This document shows, in pieces, positions 26,416-34,672 of a stretch of DNA of 64,000 nucleotides. A model generated the notes under the pieces. It worked only from the letters and a program-made list of their open reading frames with translations. It was not told where the DNA came from and did no database searches. The DNA is taken from positions 186,001-250,000 of the forward strand of contig NZ_JFFR01000033.1 in the NCBI RefSeq assembly GCF_000695685.1, given 5' to 3'. The DNA comes from Vibrio fortis (GTDB taxonomy: Bacteria; Pseudomonadota; Gammaproteobacteria; Enterobacterales; Vibrionaceae). Position numbers and translations under genes: made by a program. Position 1 is the first letter of the stretch. Every line of letters starts with the position of its first letter.

Positions 26416-26883
26416 CTACAAAAGCACATTCATCACTAACATCGCGCCAAACGCATTCAGAACTGAGATAGCAATCATCACTGGAATGTAACGCCCTTCA
26501 GTACCGATAGGCCCCATGATACGTCCCATGTACTGCACCTGAGAGCCCATTAGGTAGATCGCAGGAGCTAAGATCGCGATATGGGTACCATTTAAGATGC
26601 CTTGGTCAAATAGGGTAATCACAACGCCTACAGCGCCACCCATCGACATCCAAGCTCCGATGAGTACTGCAGCGGCTTCACCCGGCAGGCCGAACACAGC
26701 CATGATAGGGGCGAACACACTGCCCATCAGATCGAGTGCACCAGTGATTTGCAACGCTTTGATGATCACAAACGCCATTAACACGTTTGGTAACGTCGAA
26801 GTGGTCGCGATCACCCAGCCTTTTTTAGCGCCTTCAACGAAAATATCCGTCACCATAGGTTTCTTTGCTTTTACTTCGCTCAT
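26416..26883 (-). CDS. YjiG family nucleoside-recognition membrane protein
   Basis: A 155-residue integral membrane protein of the YjiG/SpmB-like 'Gate' (nucleoside recognition) family. It has four or five hydrophobic segments, including GWVIATTSTLPNVLMAFVII and VLIGAWMSMGGAVGVVITLF, the latter a typical gate motif. The partner subunit YjiH ends in the same bases: the YjiH stop and the YjiG start overlap by one base (TAATG), so the two are translationally coupled. The pair is thought to form one transporter-like complex. The substrate is unknown. Confidence 0.85.
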   Translation of the reverse strand: MSEVKAKKPMVTDIFVEGAKKGWVIATTSTLPNVLMAFVIIKALQITGALDLMGSVFAPIMAVFGLPGEAAAVLIGAWMSMGGAVGVVITLFDQGILNGTHIAILAPAIYLMGSQVQYMGRIMGPIGTEGRYIPVMIAISVLNAFGAMLVMNVLL

Positions 26884-27620
26884 TACGCTGCCTCCTCAGT
26901 CATATTCTGTTTTTTACTTGAGTCCGATTTATCTTCTTTACCTTCTGTGATGTTCAGGTAAATACGGAATAGGTTGGCACCGACAAACTTGAAGACAAAC
27001 ATCACCGCAACAGCAAGGCCGATAGAAGATGAGACCGCAAGTGAGCCATCTATAGTGGTTAGGGTAAAGAGCACGGCGCCAGAGGAGAAGAAGTTCACAA
27101 TGGCAGCACCCGCCGTGAATTGGAACATGGTAAAGACGTCAGTTTCACGCTTGGTCAGATGCCCTTCGTCTTTGAGCTGCCTTGTCATAGCCGCCCCAGC
27201 ATCGGTACTTTGCAAAGACGCGATTAGCGCCAAGCCTGAGTTACCCGGAATGCCCATCAGTGGACGCAGCAAAGGCGTTAACAGCTTACGTGCAGCATCT
27301 AACGCGCCGTAATGTTCCAGAACATTGATCATCCCTAGCGCGAACATCACGGTAGGAATCAAAGTTAACGCAAAAATGAAGCCATCACGCGCGCCGCTAC
27401 CGCCTTTACCTCGCAAGGAAGTTGTCGCGGCTTGAACGCCATCAGCCGTCTCGCTAACATCATAAGCGACCTTGCCAAATGAACCGTTTAGAGTAGTAAA
27501 ATCAAAAACGCCATACCACTCGTTAGATTTGAGCAGCCCGGAAAAGAACACTATCGCGAATGCGAGAGCTATATAACAACCAATCGTCACTTTGCGATCG
27601 GTTTGAACAGGATTAGTCAT
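26883..27620 (-). CDS. YjiH family nucleoside-recognition membrane protein
   Basis: A 245-residue membrane protein, the larger half of the YjiH-YjiG pair. The first span is VTIGCYIALAFAIVFFSGLL. The gate domain includes GARDGFIFALTLIPTVMFALG and PLMGIPGNSGLALIASLQSTDAGAAMT (in spaced parts), the conserved family core. Three further spans follow, and the tail is charged (EGKEDKSDSSKKQNMTEEAA). It is the first gene of a two-gene minus-strand operon. The 530 bases upstream are AT-rich and gene-poor and contain a VarA-type box ~290 bases before the start, so CsrA-pathway control is possible. Confidence 0.87.
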   Translation of the reverse strand: MTNPVQTDRKVTIGCYIALAFAIVFFSGLLKSNEWYGVFDFTTLNGSFGKVAYDVSETADGVQAATTSLRGKGGSGARDGFIFALTLIPTVMFALGMINVLEHYGALDAARKLLTPLLRPLMGIPGNSGLALIASLQSTDAGAAMTRQLKDEGHLTKRETDVFTMFQFTAGAAIVNFFSSGAVLFTLTTIDGSLAVSSSIGLAVAVMFVFKFVGANLFRIYLNITEGKEDKSDSSKKQNMTEEAA

Positions 27621-27913
27621 AATCGCCTCTATACATCTTGTTTTATGTGGAACAGAACACGTATAGATAGTGCAAACTTATGCAGTAGAGATTAATGACC
27701 AAAATCAATTAGTCGATAATATTACCAATCACAAAACAAGCAACATTTAGAACTGTGATTAAGCTTTGAATATAGACATTAGAACCATTAATAATTTAAT
27801 ATTTAGAGTACAAAACCAATCCTTGTAAAAACGCAAAAACTCAACATTCACCCACTAAAAATATCAATCCCTCAAAATATATAACATCCCATTCTAATTA
27901 TCTCTGAAAGTGA

Positions 27914-27931
27914 TGTGAGAGATCTCTTACG
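27914..27931. promoter_or_regulatory. Second VarA/GacA-type box, target unassigned
   Basis: TGTGAGAGATCTCTTACG on the plus strand; its reverse complement differs from the csrB box at 25781-25798 by one base in 18. It lies in an AT-rich gap, ~294 bases upstream of yjiH on the minus strand and ~220 bases upstream of the 56-residue ORF on the plus strand. The orientation that matches the csrB arrangement points toward yjiH. I see no GGA-rich RNA next to it. Confidence 0.6.
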
Positions 27932-28150
27932 CTTATTTTCACCCTATTTATCTTTGTTATTAAATACAGTCACTTAGTTAGTGATGTTAGTTCAAAAATC
28001 AACAGTATTTCATACTAATAACTAGGTAAGTTAGGCACAACAAAACCTGAGCTTTAATAGAAAAGATCTGAGCTGAATGCGAAATTTCGGCCTTGATAGC
28101 TGCTATAGACTGCGATCAGCCAATCGGAAGGAAAGAGAGCAGTGGTTGTT

Positions 28151-28321
28151 ATGGAAATGAGAACATTAAAGTACCAAGTAATGGGTAAAGGCATGTGGAT
28201 CAGTGCGACCGTTTCACGCGTTGTTGCTGACAAACTTGCACTAGAATACCAGTCTTACGGCTGGCCAGTAGAAGTGTGTGCCGTTGAGCAAGCCGTTATC
28301 TTTGAATGTAGCGCAGCATAG
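28151..28321 (+). CDS. Small hypothetical protein (56 aa)
   Basis: A 56-residue ORF reading MEMRTLKYQVMGKGMWISAT, then a helical stretch (RVVADKLALEYQSYGWPVEV) and CAVEQAVIFECSAA. The composition is that of a real small soluble protein. A start at the second Met (28157) is also possible; GGAAGGAAAG lies ~20 bases upstream. Its TAG stop is made of the flanking TA plus the first G of the repeat element at 28321, so the original C-terminus may have been different. A terminator beyond the repeat (28633) probably once closed this transcript. No known family is recognised. Confidence 0.6.
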   Translation: MEMRTLKYQVMGKGMWISATVSRVVADKLALEYQSYGWPVEVCAVEQAVIFECSAA

Positions 28322-28611
28322 GGCGTGTTGATCTTTCGAGCTGATTTTTGCAGCGAGTTGCTGGGTATTTCTACAAGGCAGAGGTTTTGATGTGTAGCTG
28401 GCCTACATGAAAAGCCGATAACGCAGTAGAAATGACCAGCAAACGCTGCCCGAAGGGTTCGAGCTAGGCGCCCCCGCAAAAAGCGTTTTACTCTTTGTTG
28501 AGGGGGATTTGCTTAGAATGACTAGGCTACTTCCCCCTCGCCGCGACTAAAACGCTTTTGACTAGGCGTCCCCATCCGAACAAAACTTAACCACGAAAGG
28601 TCAACACGCCC
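28321..28611. repeat. MITE-like structured repeat, copy 2 (291 bp)
   Basis: It has the same ends as the copy at 11321: GGGCGTGTTGATCTTTCG (28321-28338) and CGAAAGGTCAACACGCCC (28594-28611), again flanked by TA on both sides (28319-28320, 28612-28613). The interior is nearly identical to copy 1 but 27 bases longer. The extra bases form two blocks, around CTAGGCGCCCCC (28464-28475) and CTAGGCGTCCCC (28562-28573), just outside the internal AAAAGCGTTTTA/TAAAACGCTTTT inverted repeat. No coding potential. Confidence 0.82.
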
Positions 28612-28632
28612 TAGTAGTGGCGATTAAGATCA

Positions 28633-28665
28633 AGCTCTATCAACCATCGTTGATAGAGCTTTTTC
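28633..28665 (+). terminator. Terminator downstream of small ORF and repeat
   Basis: AGCTCTATCAA (28633-28643) pairs perfectly with TTGATAGAGCT (28650-28660), followed by TTTTCTTTTT. Confidence 0.85.
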
Positions 28666-28784
28666 TTTTTATGACTTCAAACATTAACCAATTGAATTAT
28701 TAAGAGTTCTATCACACTACGCTCGAATAATTGGGTCTACGCTTTTACGCGTACTGATTCAGCTAATTGCATGGAGCGTAAATT

Positions 28785-30221
28785 ATGGCAGGCACAAAGA
28801 TTTTCGCCTTTTTCTTGGCGATTCTTCCCTCTTTATCTTTTGCCAGTGAGGTAGGCGCAGCTCACTCGCTCAACCTCACGCAATCTTCCATCGGCTATCT
28901 GTGTCTTGCCATTTTCGTCATCGCTTATGTATTTGTAATGATGGAAGAATACCTTCAATTGAGAAAGTCCAAACCGGTTCTCCTCGCGGCTGGTCTTATC
29001 TGGATTGCGATTGGCTTAACCTATCAAAATTACCAACAAATCGAAGTGGCTCAGCAAGCACTAGAGCACAACCTGTTGGAATATGCCGAATTACTACTGT
29101 TCTTATTGGTGGCCATGACTTATATCAGCGCCATGGAAGAGCGTCGCCTGTTTGATGCGCTGCAGGCTTGGATGGTGGGTAAAGGGTTCAACTACCGTTC
29201 ACTGTTCTGGCTCACGGGCATTCTGTCGTTCTTCATTTCTCCGATTGCCGACAACCTAACCACGGCGTTGCTGATGTGTGCCGTGGTGCTCAAAGTCGCA
29301 GGCTCGAATCCGAAGTTTGTTAACCTCGCCTGCGTTAACATCGTCATTGCAGCTAATGCGGGCGGCGCATTTAGCCCATTTGGTGACATTACGACACTCA
29401 TGGTTTGGCAAGCAGGCTACGTGAGCTTCTCCGAGTTTATGCCGCTGTTCATTCCGTCGGCGGTCAACTATCTCGCGCCAGCGTTGATCATGTCTTATTT
29501 TGTTCCAACCACACAGCCAGACACCGTTCACCAGCACGTGGAGCTTAAACGCGGTGCCAAACGAATTGTATTCCTGTTCATCATGACCATTGCAACCGCC
29601 GTGGCTTTCCACGCTGTAATTCACTTCCCACCAGTGATCGGCATGATGATGGGATTAGCTTACCTGCAGTTCTTTGGCTTTTTCCTACGCAAAACCCTAC
29701 CTAAATCGTTAGCCAAGAAGAAAGCAATTGCGATTGCTAACCACGACGAAGCGGCACTCAAGCGTTTAGGTTCAGTGGTCCCCTTTGATGTATTCCGACG
29801 TGTTTCGCACGCCGAGTGGGACACCCTGCTGTTCTTCTATGGCGTTGTAATGTGTGTTGGCGGCCTGAGCCTACTCGGGTACTTAGAATTAGCTTCTGGC
29901 GTCATGTACAGCCAATGGAACCCAATTTGGGCCAATATTATGGTGGGAGTACTGTCTGCGATTGTCGATAACATTCCGGTGATGTTTGCGGTGCTCTCTA
30001 TGGAGCCGACCATGTCGATCGGTAACTGGCTTCTCATTACATTAACCGCAGGGGTTGGAGGGAGCTTGCTTTCAATTGGTAGCGCCGCAGGTGTGGCGTT
30101 GATGGGCGCAGCACACGGCAAGTACACCTTCTTTGGTCATCTTAAATGGATGCCTGTTATCGCAATTGGTTATGCACTGAGTATTGCCGTGCATCTCGCG
30201 ATGAACTCGAGCCTATTTTAA
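28785..30221 (+). CDS. nhaD: Na+/H+ antiporter NhaD
   Basis: A 478-residue polytopic antiporter of the NhaD family, which in vibrios exchanges Na+ or Li+ for protons at alkaline pH. It starts with a cleavable-looking segment (IFAFFLAILPSLSFASEVGAA is shown here in part) and has about 12 spans. Ion-binding candidates are in FFISPIADNLTTALLMC (Asp in a membrane segment), ANAGGAFSPFGDITTLMVW (the conserved GGAxSPxGD) and SAIVDNIPVMFAVL (second DN). GAAHGKYTFFGHLKW is near the end. Length is typical. GGAG lies before the ATG. It is monocistronic. Confidence 0.93.
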   Translation: MAGTKIFAFFLAILPSLSFASEVGAAHSLNLTQSSIGYLCLAIFVIAYVFVMMEEYLQLRKSKPVLLAAGLIWIAIGLTYQNYQQIEVAQQALEHNLLEYAELLLFLLVAMTYISAMEERRLFDALQAWMVGKGFNYRSLFWLTGILSFFISPIADNLTTALLMCAVVLKVAGSNPKFVNLACVNIVIAANAGGAFSPFGDITTLMVWQAGYVSFSEFMPLFIPSAVNYLAPALIMSYFVPTTQPDTVHQHVELKRGAKRIVFLFIMTIATAVAFHAVIHFPPVIGMMMGLAYLQFFGFFLRKTLPKSLAKKKAIAIANHDEAALKRLGSVVPFDVFRRVSHAEWDTLLFFYGVVMCVGGLSLLGYLELASGVMYSQWNPIWANIMVGVLSAIVDNIPVMFAVLSMEPTMSIGNWLLITLTAGVGGSLLSIGSAAGVALMGAAHGKYTFFGHLKWMPVIAIGYALSIAVHLAMNSSLF

Positions 30222-30315
30222 CGTCCACTTTGGTCAGTTACTGGCAGGGAAAGGGCACAATAAAGCGCTTGAAATAGAAATGATCGCCGAGCGAGTTCAA
30301 TGGCTACTCGGCGGA

Positions 30316-30687
30316 TTATTGTTTTGATTCAGGCACGCGTGTCCAAACGTTACTCAGCTGCATGCCTGGACAGCCGTTACAAGTCAGTTTTTTGCCATCA
30401 TTATGAATACGCATCACCAAACCAGGTCCTCTTTTGCTGCTCGCTGAGTTCAGTTCGATGCTTATCAAGTCGTCATCTACGCTGTAGTCGCGTGTAACGC
30501 TGGTATCCATGGTTTGGTAGCGCACTTTACCCGATTCAAAGATCAAATAACTCTCATTCTCCGGGTTTTCGTACATACCGCTGAAAAGGACCAATTGAGG
30601 GACCTCAAATGGTTTCGTTGTTTCGCTCAAACACCCAGTCAATAAAACGCTGCTACACCCAATCGCCGTAATCATTTGTCGGTTCAT
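30316..30687 (-). CDS. Putative lipoprotein (123 aa)
   Basis: A 123-residue protein with a lipoprotein signal peptide: MNRQMITAIGCSSVLLTGCL, with lipobox LTGC and Cys 19 the likely lipidated residue. The mature part is beta-rich (LVLFSGMYENPENESYLIFE, VRYQTMDTSVTRDYSVDDD) and has a CNGC pair near the C-terminus that could form a disulfide. It may be a small outer-membrane or periplasmic lipoprotein. I do not recognise the family. It lies convergent to nhaD with about 95 bases between the two. Confidence 0.65.
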   Translation of the reverse strand: MNRQMITAIGCSSVLLTGCLSETTKPFEVPQLVLFSGMYENPENESYLIFESGKVRYQTMDTSVTRDYSVDDDLISIELNSASSKRGPGLVMRIHNDGKKLTCNGCPGMQLSNVWTRVPESKQ

Positions 30688-30776
30688 AGAGGTTTTCTGC
30701 TTTTATATTTCTTCCGTAATTTGTAAATGATAAGCACGGAATTATAGAAACACCAGAAAACAATAAGATCATTTAC

Positions 30777-31262
30777 TCAACTTATTGATAGATTACCTTC
30801 TAATTTCAGCAGCGCTGACTTTCTCTCAACACCACCAGCATAGCCTGTTAGTTTGCCATTTTTACCGATCACACGATGACACGGTACTATGATGGAAACT
30901 GGATTTTTTCCGTTAGCCAAACCCACTGCTCTAACCGCTTTAGGATTACCAATCTCATCAGCAAGCTGCTGGTAACTCCATGTTTCACCGAAAGGAATAC
31001 GCATTAATGCTTGCCAAACCGACTGCTGAAATGGCGTCCCCTCCGCCGCGACAGGTATGGAAAAATGGTTCAGTTTTCCAGAAAAATAGTCATCGAGCTC
31101 GCGTTTAGTTTCTGTAAACAGCGGGAACGCATCATCTTGTAAGCCAAGCTCTTCTGGCTTAGTGGTATGAGTTTCAAACCAAACACCCAATAACCCATCA
31201 TCGCAGCCTTGAATCGTCACAATGCCCAGCGGGCTATTGTAGTAAGTAAATCGTTTAATCAT
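30777..31262 (-). CDS. ogt: Methylated-DNA--protein-cysteine methyltransferase
   Basis: A 161-residue O6-alkylguanine-DNA alkyltransferase that repairs alkylated guanine by moving the group onto its own cysteine. The active site is IIVPCHRVIGKNG, with the acceptor Cys in PCHR. FQQSVWQALMRIPFGETWSY, GNPKAVRAVGLANGKNP (arginine finger and recognition helix) and the C-terminal GYAGGVERKSALLKLE are all present, so the protein is complete. Its start overlaps the stop of the upstream Ada-AlkA-type gene by 8 bases, so the two are translationally linked and act in one alkylation-repair unit. Confidence 0.93.
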   Translation of the reverse strand: MIKRFTYYNSPLGIVTIQGCDDGLLGVWFETHTTKPEELGLQDDAFPLFTETKRELDDYFSGKLNHFSIPVAAEGTPFQQSVWQALMRIPFGETWSYQQLADEIGNPKAVRAVGLANGKNPVSIIVPCHRVIGKNGKLTGYAGGVERKSALLKLEGNLSIS

Positions 31263-32691
31263 TGTTATTTATCCTCGCCTCAGTACTAAACCGCGAAGTT
31301 GAGAAATGGCTCCAGCAATGGAATGTCGCATAGCTACCCCATGGTGAGACTTTGTTCGCTGTGATATTGGCGTGTTGGTCGATGAATTTCTTCACGATCA
31401 AATCGCCAGTGAGCAGGTGGTCCGGTTCGCTCAACCCTCTCAACAATGCATATTGCACTGTCCACGGTCCAATCCCTTTCAGATCAAGCCATTTGCTTGG
31501 GTGTTGATGCTGGTTTTCAATCATGTAAGCCGCAAATCGGTGCAAAGTGTCTTTGCGGCTCTGCGGCATTCTTAGAAAACTGATGTCTGCCTGCGACACT
31601 TGTTCAGGGGTTGGAAAGTAGAGAAATCCTTCCTTCGGTGACAGCTGTTTAGCCAATAAATTCAACTGACCGATAGCGGCTTTAACCGATACTTGCTGAC
31701 CTAAAATCGCACGCACGCCCGCTTCCCAAGGCGACCATACTCCTGGAATGCGAATGCCGGGTTCTTTAATCAGAGTAGAATCTACATTTTCTAGGTGCGC
31801 TTCCACTCGATTGATGTCGACATCGAGATCAAACATGCGACGAATCTGGCGGATCAGATTGCGCAGCTGATTCATCTGGCTAAGCTCAAACTCCACCTCC
31901 AAAGCACTGCCTGCTTGTTTACTATTTTTATCACAGCGAATACGAAACCAGCCAGTGGCTCCATTGATGGTCACTGTGCGTTGGTAATAATCTTCACCGA
32001 CTTCTTCAACACCCTCAATCATACGTTTGCGATAAAAGTTCAGCATATGAGACCAATTAATCGAACCCTTAATTGGTAAGCGCACAGTGTTGGTCGTCGC
32101 GTTGTCAGATCCGGACTTTCGGATCTGCGATGGCGACAACTTCATTACCTTAACAAAGGCATCATTGAAACGGCGCGTGCTATTAAATCCGCAAGCAAAC
32201 CCGATATCGGTAATACTCATCTGACTGTTGTGAAGTAGCTGCTTTGCGAACATGAGCTGGTTATAGATCGCGTACTGCTTAGGTGAAACGCCCATGTATT
32301 TGCTAAACAAGCTACGTAGATAACGATCGGAGATGCCCAAGCGAGCACACAGCGCCACGCTGTTCCCCTCAGCTAAACCGCCCTCTTCAATCAGCTTTTG
32401 CGCTCGCAGAAAAGTGGTCTCAACGCCCTTCCATGCTGGTGAAAAAGGGGCACTATCTGGACGGCAGCGTAAACAAGGGCGATAACCCGCTTGCAACGCC
32501 TGTGCTTGGTTCGAGAAATACTCAACGTTTTGCTCTTTCGGTGGTGACGCTGGGCAGATAGGACGACAGAATATACCCGTTGTTTTCACCGCAATAAAAA
32601 ACAGGCCATCAAAACGAGCGTCTCTAGCAAGGCGCGCTTGTTGACACTGAGCACTACTGAGATCGCTGTATTGATGAATCTTGCCTTCCAT
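31255..32691 (-). CDS. Ada-type sensor/AraC HTH fused to AlkA glycosylase
   Basis: A 478-residue multidomain DNA repair protein. Residues ~10-80 are an Ada zinc/methyl-acceptor domain with all four cysteines (C42 and C46 in FCRPICP; C73 and C76 in RPCLRCRPD). Residues ~85-190 are an AraC-type HTH (ISDRYLRSLFSKYMGVSPKQ; FACGFNSTRRFNDAF). The rest is AlkA: an N-terminal AlkA_N part and a HhH-GPD fold with LKGIGPWTVQYALLRG and the catalytic Asp in LLTGDLIVKK. It should sense methylphosphotriesters and excise 3-methyladenine-type bases. The Ada methyltransferase domain is missing from this chain and is supplied by the overlapping ogt. Confidence 0.9.
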   Translation of the reverse strand: MEGKIHQYSDLSSAQCQQARLARDARFDGLFFIAVKTTGIFCRPICPASPPKEQNVEYFSNQAQALQAGYRPCLRCRPDSAPFSPAWKGVETTFLRAQKLIEEGGLAEGNSVALCARLGISDRYLRSLFSKYMGVSPKQYAIYNQLMFAKQLLHNSQMSITDIGFACGFNSTRRFNDAFVKVMKLSPSQIRKSGSDNATTNTVRLPIKGSINWSHMLNFYRKRMIEGVEEVGEDYYQRTVTINGATGWFRIRCDKNSKQAGSALEVEFELSQMNQLRNLIRQIRRMFDLDVDINRVEAHLENVDSTLIKEPGIRIPGVWSPWEAGVRAILGQQVSVKAAIGQLNLLAKQLSPKEGFLYFPTPEQVSQADISFLRMPQSRKDTLHRFAAYMIENQHQHPSKWLDLKGIGPWTVQYALLRGLSEPDHLLTGDLIVKKFIDQHANITANKVSPWGSYATFHCWSHFSTSRFSTEARINNND

Positions 32692-32921
32692 ATGCCTACC
32701 TTCAAACCTATAACGTCAAGTGATGCATTAAAGTGTACCGACAAGCGAAGCGAACGCTAGCCATTTTCGGAAGTGAATCTGCATTAAATTGAATTTTTTA
32801 ATTTGCTTTTCACATAGTTCAACTACCCTTAAAAAGAAAGAAAGGTTTCTCTCGCAACGTCACAGCTGTCACTTGGCGCTTAAGATGCCGAGGCTGGCTG
32901 AATAAAAAGGAATAATTGGCT

Positions 32922-33125
32922 ATGGATCTGCACACCTGTCGCATTGTTCTCAAGAACAAGCAAGTTCTCACCTGTCAGTCTGTCGAACAATCTCTTGGCT
33001 TTCTCGAAGATACTTCCCAGAGCGGCATCTCAATGATTGAGATCGACGCCACTGACGGTCACCAAATCCACTCTTACATGTCTCACTCGTTAGAAGAGTC
33101 CATTGAGAACTTAATGAATTTATGA
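32922..33125 (+). CDS. Small hypothetical protein (67 aa)
   Basis: A 67-residue acidic protein starting MDLHTCRIVLKNKQVLTCQS and ending EESIENLMNL. The pattern is beta strands at the N-terminus and helix at the C-terminus. The ATG at 32922 has AAAAAGGAATAA at a good distance, better than the upstream TTG. It is monocistronic with its own terminator ~40 bases after the stop, which supports a real gene. There is no known motif and I do not recognise the family. Confidence 0.68.
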   Translation: MDLHTCRIVLKNKQVLTCQSVEQSLGFLEDTSQSGISMIEIDATDGHQIHSYMSHSLEESIENLMNL

Positions 33126-33166
33126 CATCTCACATGTGTCGCTCGCCTTCGCTGGCTTAAAACTAT

Positions 33167-33190
33167 AATGGCTCCCAATCGGGAGCCATT
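33167..33190. terminator. Terminator after small gene, convergent with hdfR
   Basis: AATGGCTCCC (33167-33176) pairs with GGGAGCCATT (33181-33190) around a 4-base loop, followed by ATTTCTTTG. The perfect symmetry allows use by both strands. Confidence 0.75.
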
Positions 33191-33237
33191 ATTTCTTTGT
33201 ATTTAGCTTGATACTCGTTTTCACCAATCAACAATGG

Positions 33238-34128
33238 TTACTCAGGCACAGTGTCTGCCGCTTGCTGCAGGGTATAGGCTGTCGATGGATCAATCTCTTT
33301 CACCAACTCTTCCACCTGCATGATCGCATCCACTGAGGTGCTCGATTTGCGGTAGCTCAGGTAAATAGGACGATACCAATCTTCTACACCCTTCACCTTG
33401 TGTAGCTGCCCTGATTCAATGAACGGTTCAACCAAAGATACTGGTAGGTAAGCACTGCCACCTTTTTCGAGGATAAAATCTAAAGCAATACGCGCTGTTG
33501 ACGTACGCAAGTAAGGCGCGGGAACTTTTGGATGACGCTCAGCATGTTCTGAACCAAAGCGAGTGCCCCAATCAACATATACATATTTGTTTTGGAATAC
33601 GCTCTCAAGGTCATCGGGCTCGGTCGACACCAAGACTAGAACTAAATCCGCGACCTTTTTGCAGTTCAGCTCCTCAGCTTTAATCTGATCAAACGCGAAA
33701 GCCATATCCAGCGTGCGCTCTAGCAGATTACGGTTAAGTTGCTCACGGCCCATGACTTCAGCCATAAAGCCGTAACCACCGAAAGAGTCTGTCACTACAC
33801 TCAAACAGTTCTGTAAGTATGCATCCCAGATATTTGGTGTGCCACCCAAGGTTAATTGCAGTGCTTTCCCACTTTCCAACGAGAGCTCAAACTTAGCCTG
33901 TTGAAGGGTTGAGACCATCACTTCTGCATAACCAATTAAACGCTCGCCAGAGGAAGTCAGCTTAATATTGTTGCGATCGCGTATAAAAAGCTGAGTATCA
34001 AAATAGCCTTCAAGCTGCTTGATACGGGCACTCACGGCCGCTTGAGTTAAATACAAGTTTTCAGCGGCACGACCAAAATGGCGCACCCTTGCAACCTCTA
34101 GAAAGGTTCTAAATACTTTCACATCCAT
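33238..34128 (-). CDS. hdfR: LysR-family regulator, HdfR type
   Basis: A ~296-residue LysR-type regulator. The N-terminus MDVKVFRTFLEVARVRHFGR, AAENLYLTQAAVSARIKQLE and LFIRDRNNIKLTSSGERL closely matches E. coli HdfR, in particular the RHFGRAAE and RNNI stretches. The C-terminal periplasmic-binding-protein-like domain has the usual layout. In E. coli HdfR represses flhDC and is itself affected by H-NS. The neighbouring divergent gene is maoP, as in E. coli, which supports the call. I chose the ATG at 34128, three codons inside the longest frame, because it matches the E. coli start and leaves room for an AGAG ribosome-binding site. Confidence 0.85.
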   Translation of the reverse strand: MDVKVFRTFLEVARVRHFGRAAENLYLTQAAVSARIKQLEGYFDTQLFIRDRNNIKLTSSGERLIGYAEVMVSTLQQAKFELSLESGKALQLTLGGTPNIWDAYLQNCLSVVTDSFGGYGFMAEVMGREQLNRNLLERTLDMAFAFDQIKAEELNCKKVADLVLVLVSTEPDDLESVFQNKYVYVDWGTRFGSEHAERHPKVPAPYLRTSTARIALDFILEKGGSAYLPVSLVEPFIESGQLHKVKGVEDWYRPIYLSYRKSSTSVDAIMQVEELVKEIDPSTAYTLQQAADTVPE

Positions 34129-34284
34129 CAAATACATCTCTGTAATAAATCTGCTAACTAGCAGATCTAGGATTGTTTATCGTAAGGGCAAAAACGTTTT
34201 GTTTTCCATTTTTGCCTTTTAACAATATTTTCGCGTGAGCAACAAAAACACTAATTTCAATCCAACCACATTACTGAGGCTGTT

Positions 34285-34638
34285 ATGTCTGAGACCGAAT
34301 TCCGACACGGAAAAAAACGTTTTTATGACACCAATAAATTCCCAAGAGGGTTTGCTAAGTCAGGTGATTTTACTCTTGTCGAAGAAGAAATCCTAACCTT
34401 GTTTGGTGATACCATGCTAGCACTTGAATCCGGTGAACTTGCACCGATCAATGCTGAAGAAAAACACTTTGTGAAAGTGTTATCGCACCCTCACAAGGCG
34501 AAGTCTAAGTTAGAGCGTGTTTGGTTGAAATACATCCAGCTTGCTCGCGGGCGTCGTCGCTTCCACACTCTTAATGGCTGCAAACGTGGCGAAGTGCCAA
34601 GAGAAGAGTACGACAGCGAGTTAGTGTTGGAAGATTAA
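34285..34638 (+). CDS. maoP: Macrodomain Ori protein MaoP (YifE, DUF413)
   Basis: A 117-residue DUF413 protein: RHGKKRFYDTNKFPRGFAKS, FTLVEEEILTLFGDTMLALE, then the basic RVWLKYIQLARGRRRFHTLN and the acidic end REEYDSELVLED. It matches E. coli YifE, renamed MaoP because it organises the Ori macrodomain together with a DNA site called maoS next to its gene. The divergent hdfR/maoP pair is conserved here. The gap between them (34129-34284) is where a maoS-like site would be expected. Basic residues around RGRRR fit DNA binding. Confidence 0.88.
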   Translation: MSETEFRHGKKRFYDTNKFPRGFAKSGDFTLVEEEILTLFGDTMLALESGELAPINAEEKHFVKVLSHPHKAKSKLERVWLKYIQLARGRRRFHTLNGCKRGEVPREEYDSELVLED

Positions 34639-34646
34639 TCTTCTGA

Positions 34647-34672
34647 GCTCAAGGTGTTTTTACGCCTTGAGC
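34647..34672 (+). terminator. Stem-loop after maoP
   Basis: GCTCAAGG (34647-34654) pairs with CCTTGAGC (34665-34672). Only a short mixed T stretch follows, so it may be a weak terminator. The next ~390 bases hold no gene. Confidence 0.5.

Noticed and set aside
27621..27913. Second CsrB-type RNA next to the orphan VarA box
   Set aside because: Only about three GGA motifs occur on the minus strand and none in a repeated pattern on the plus strand. No terminator was found.
28255..28479. Minus-strand 74-aa frame across the repeat copy 2
   Set aside because: It has no ribosome-binding site, spans the junction of a non-coding repeat and a real plus-strand ORF, and is not kept in copy 1.
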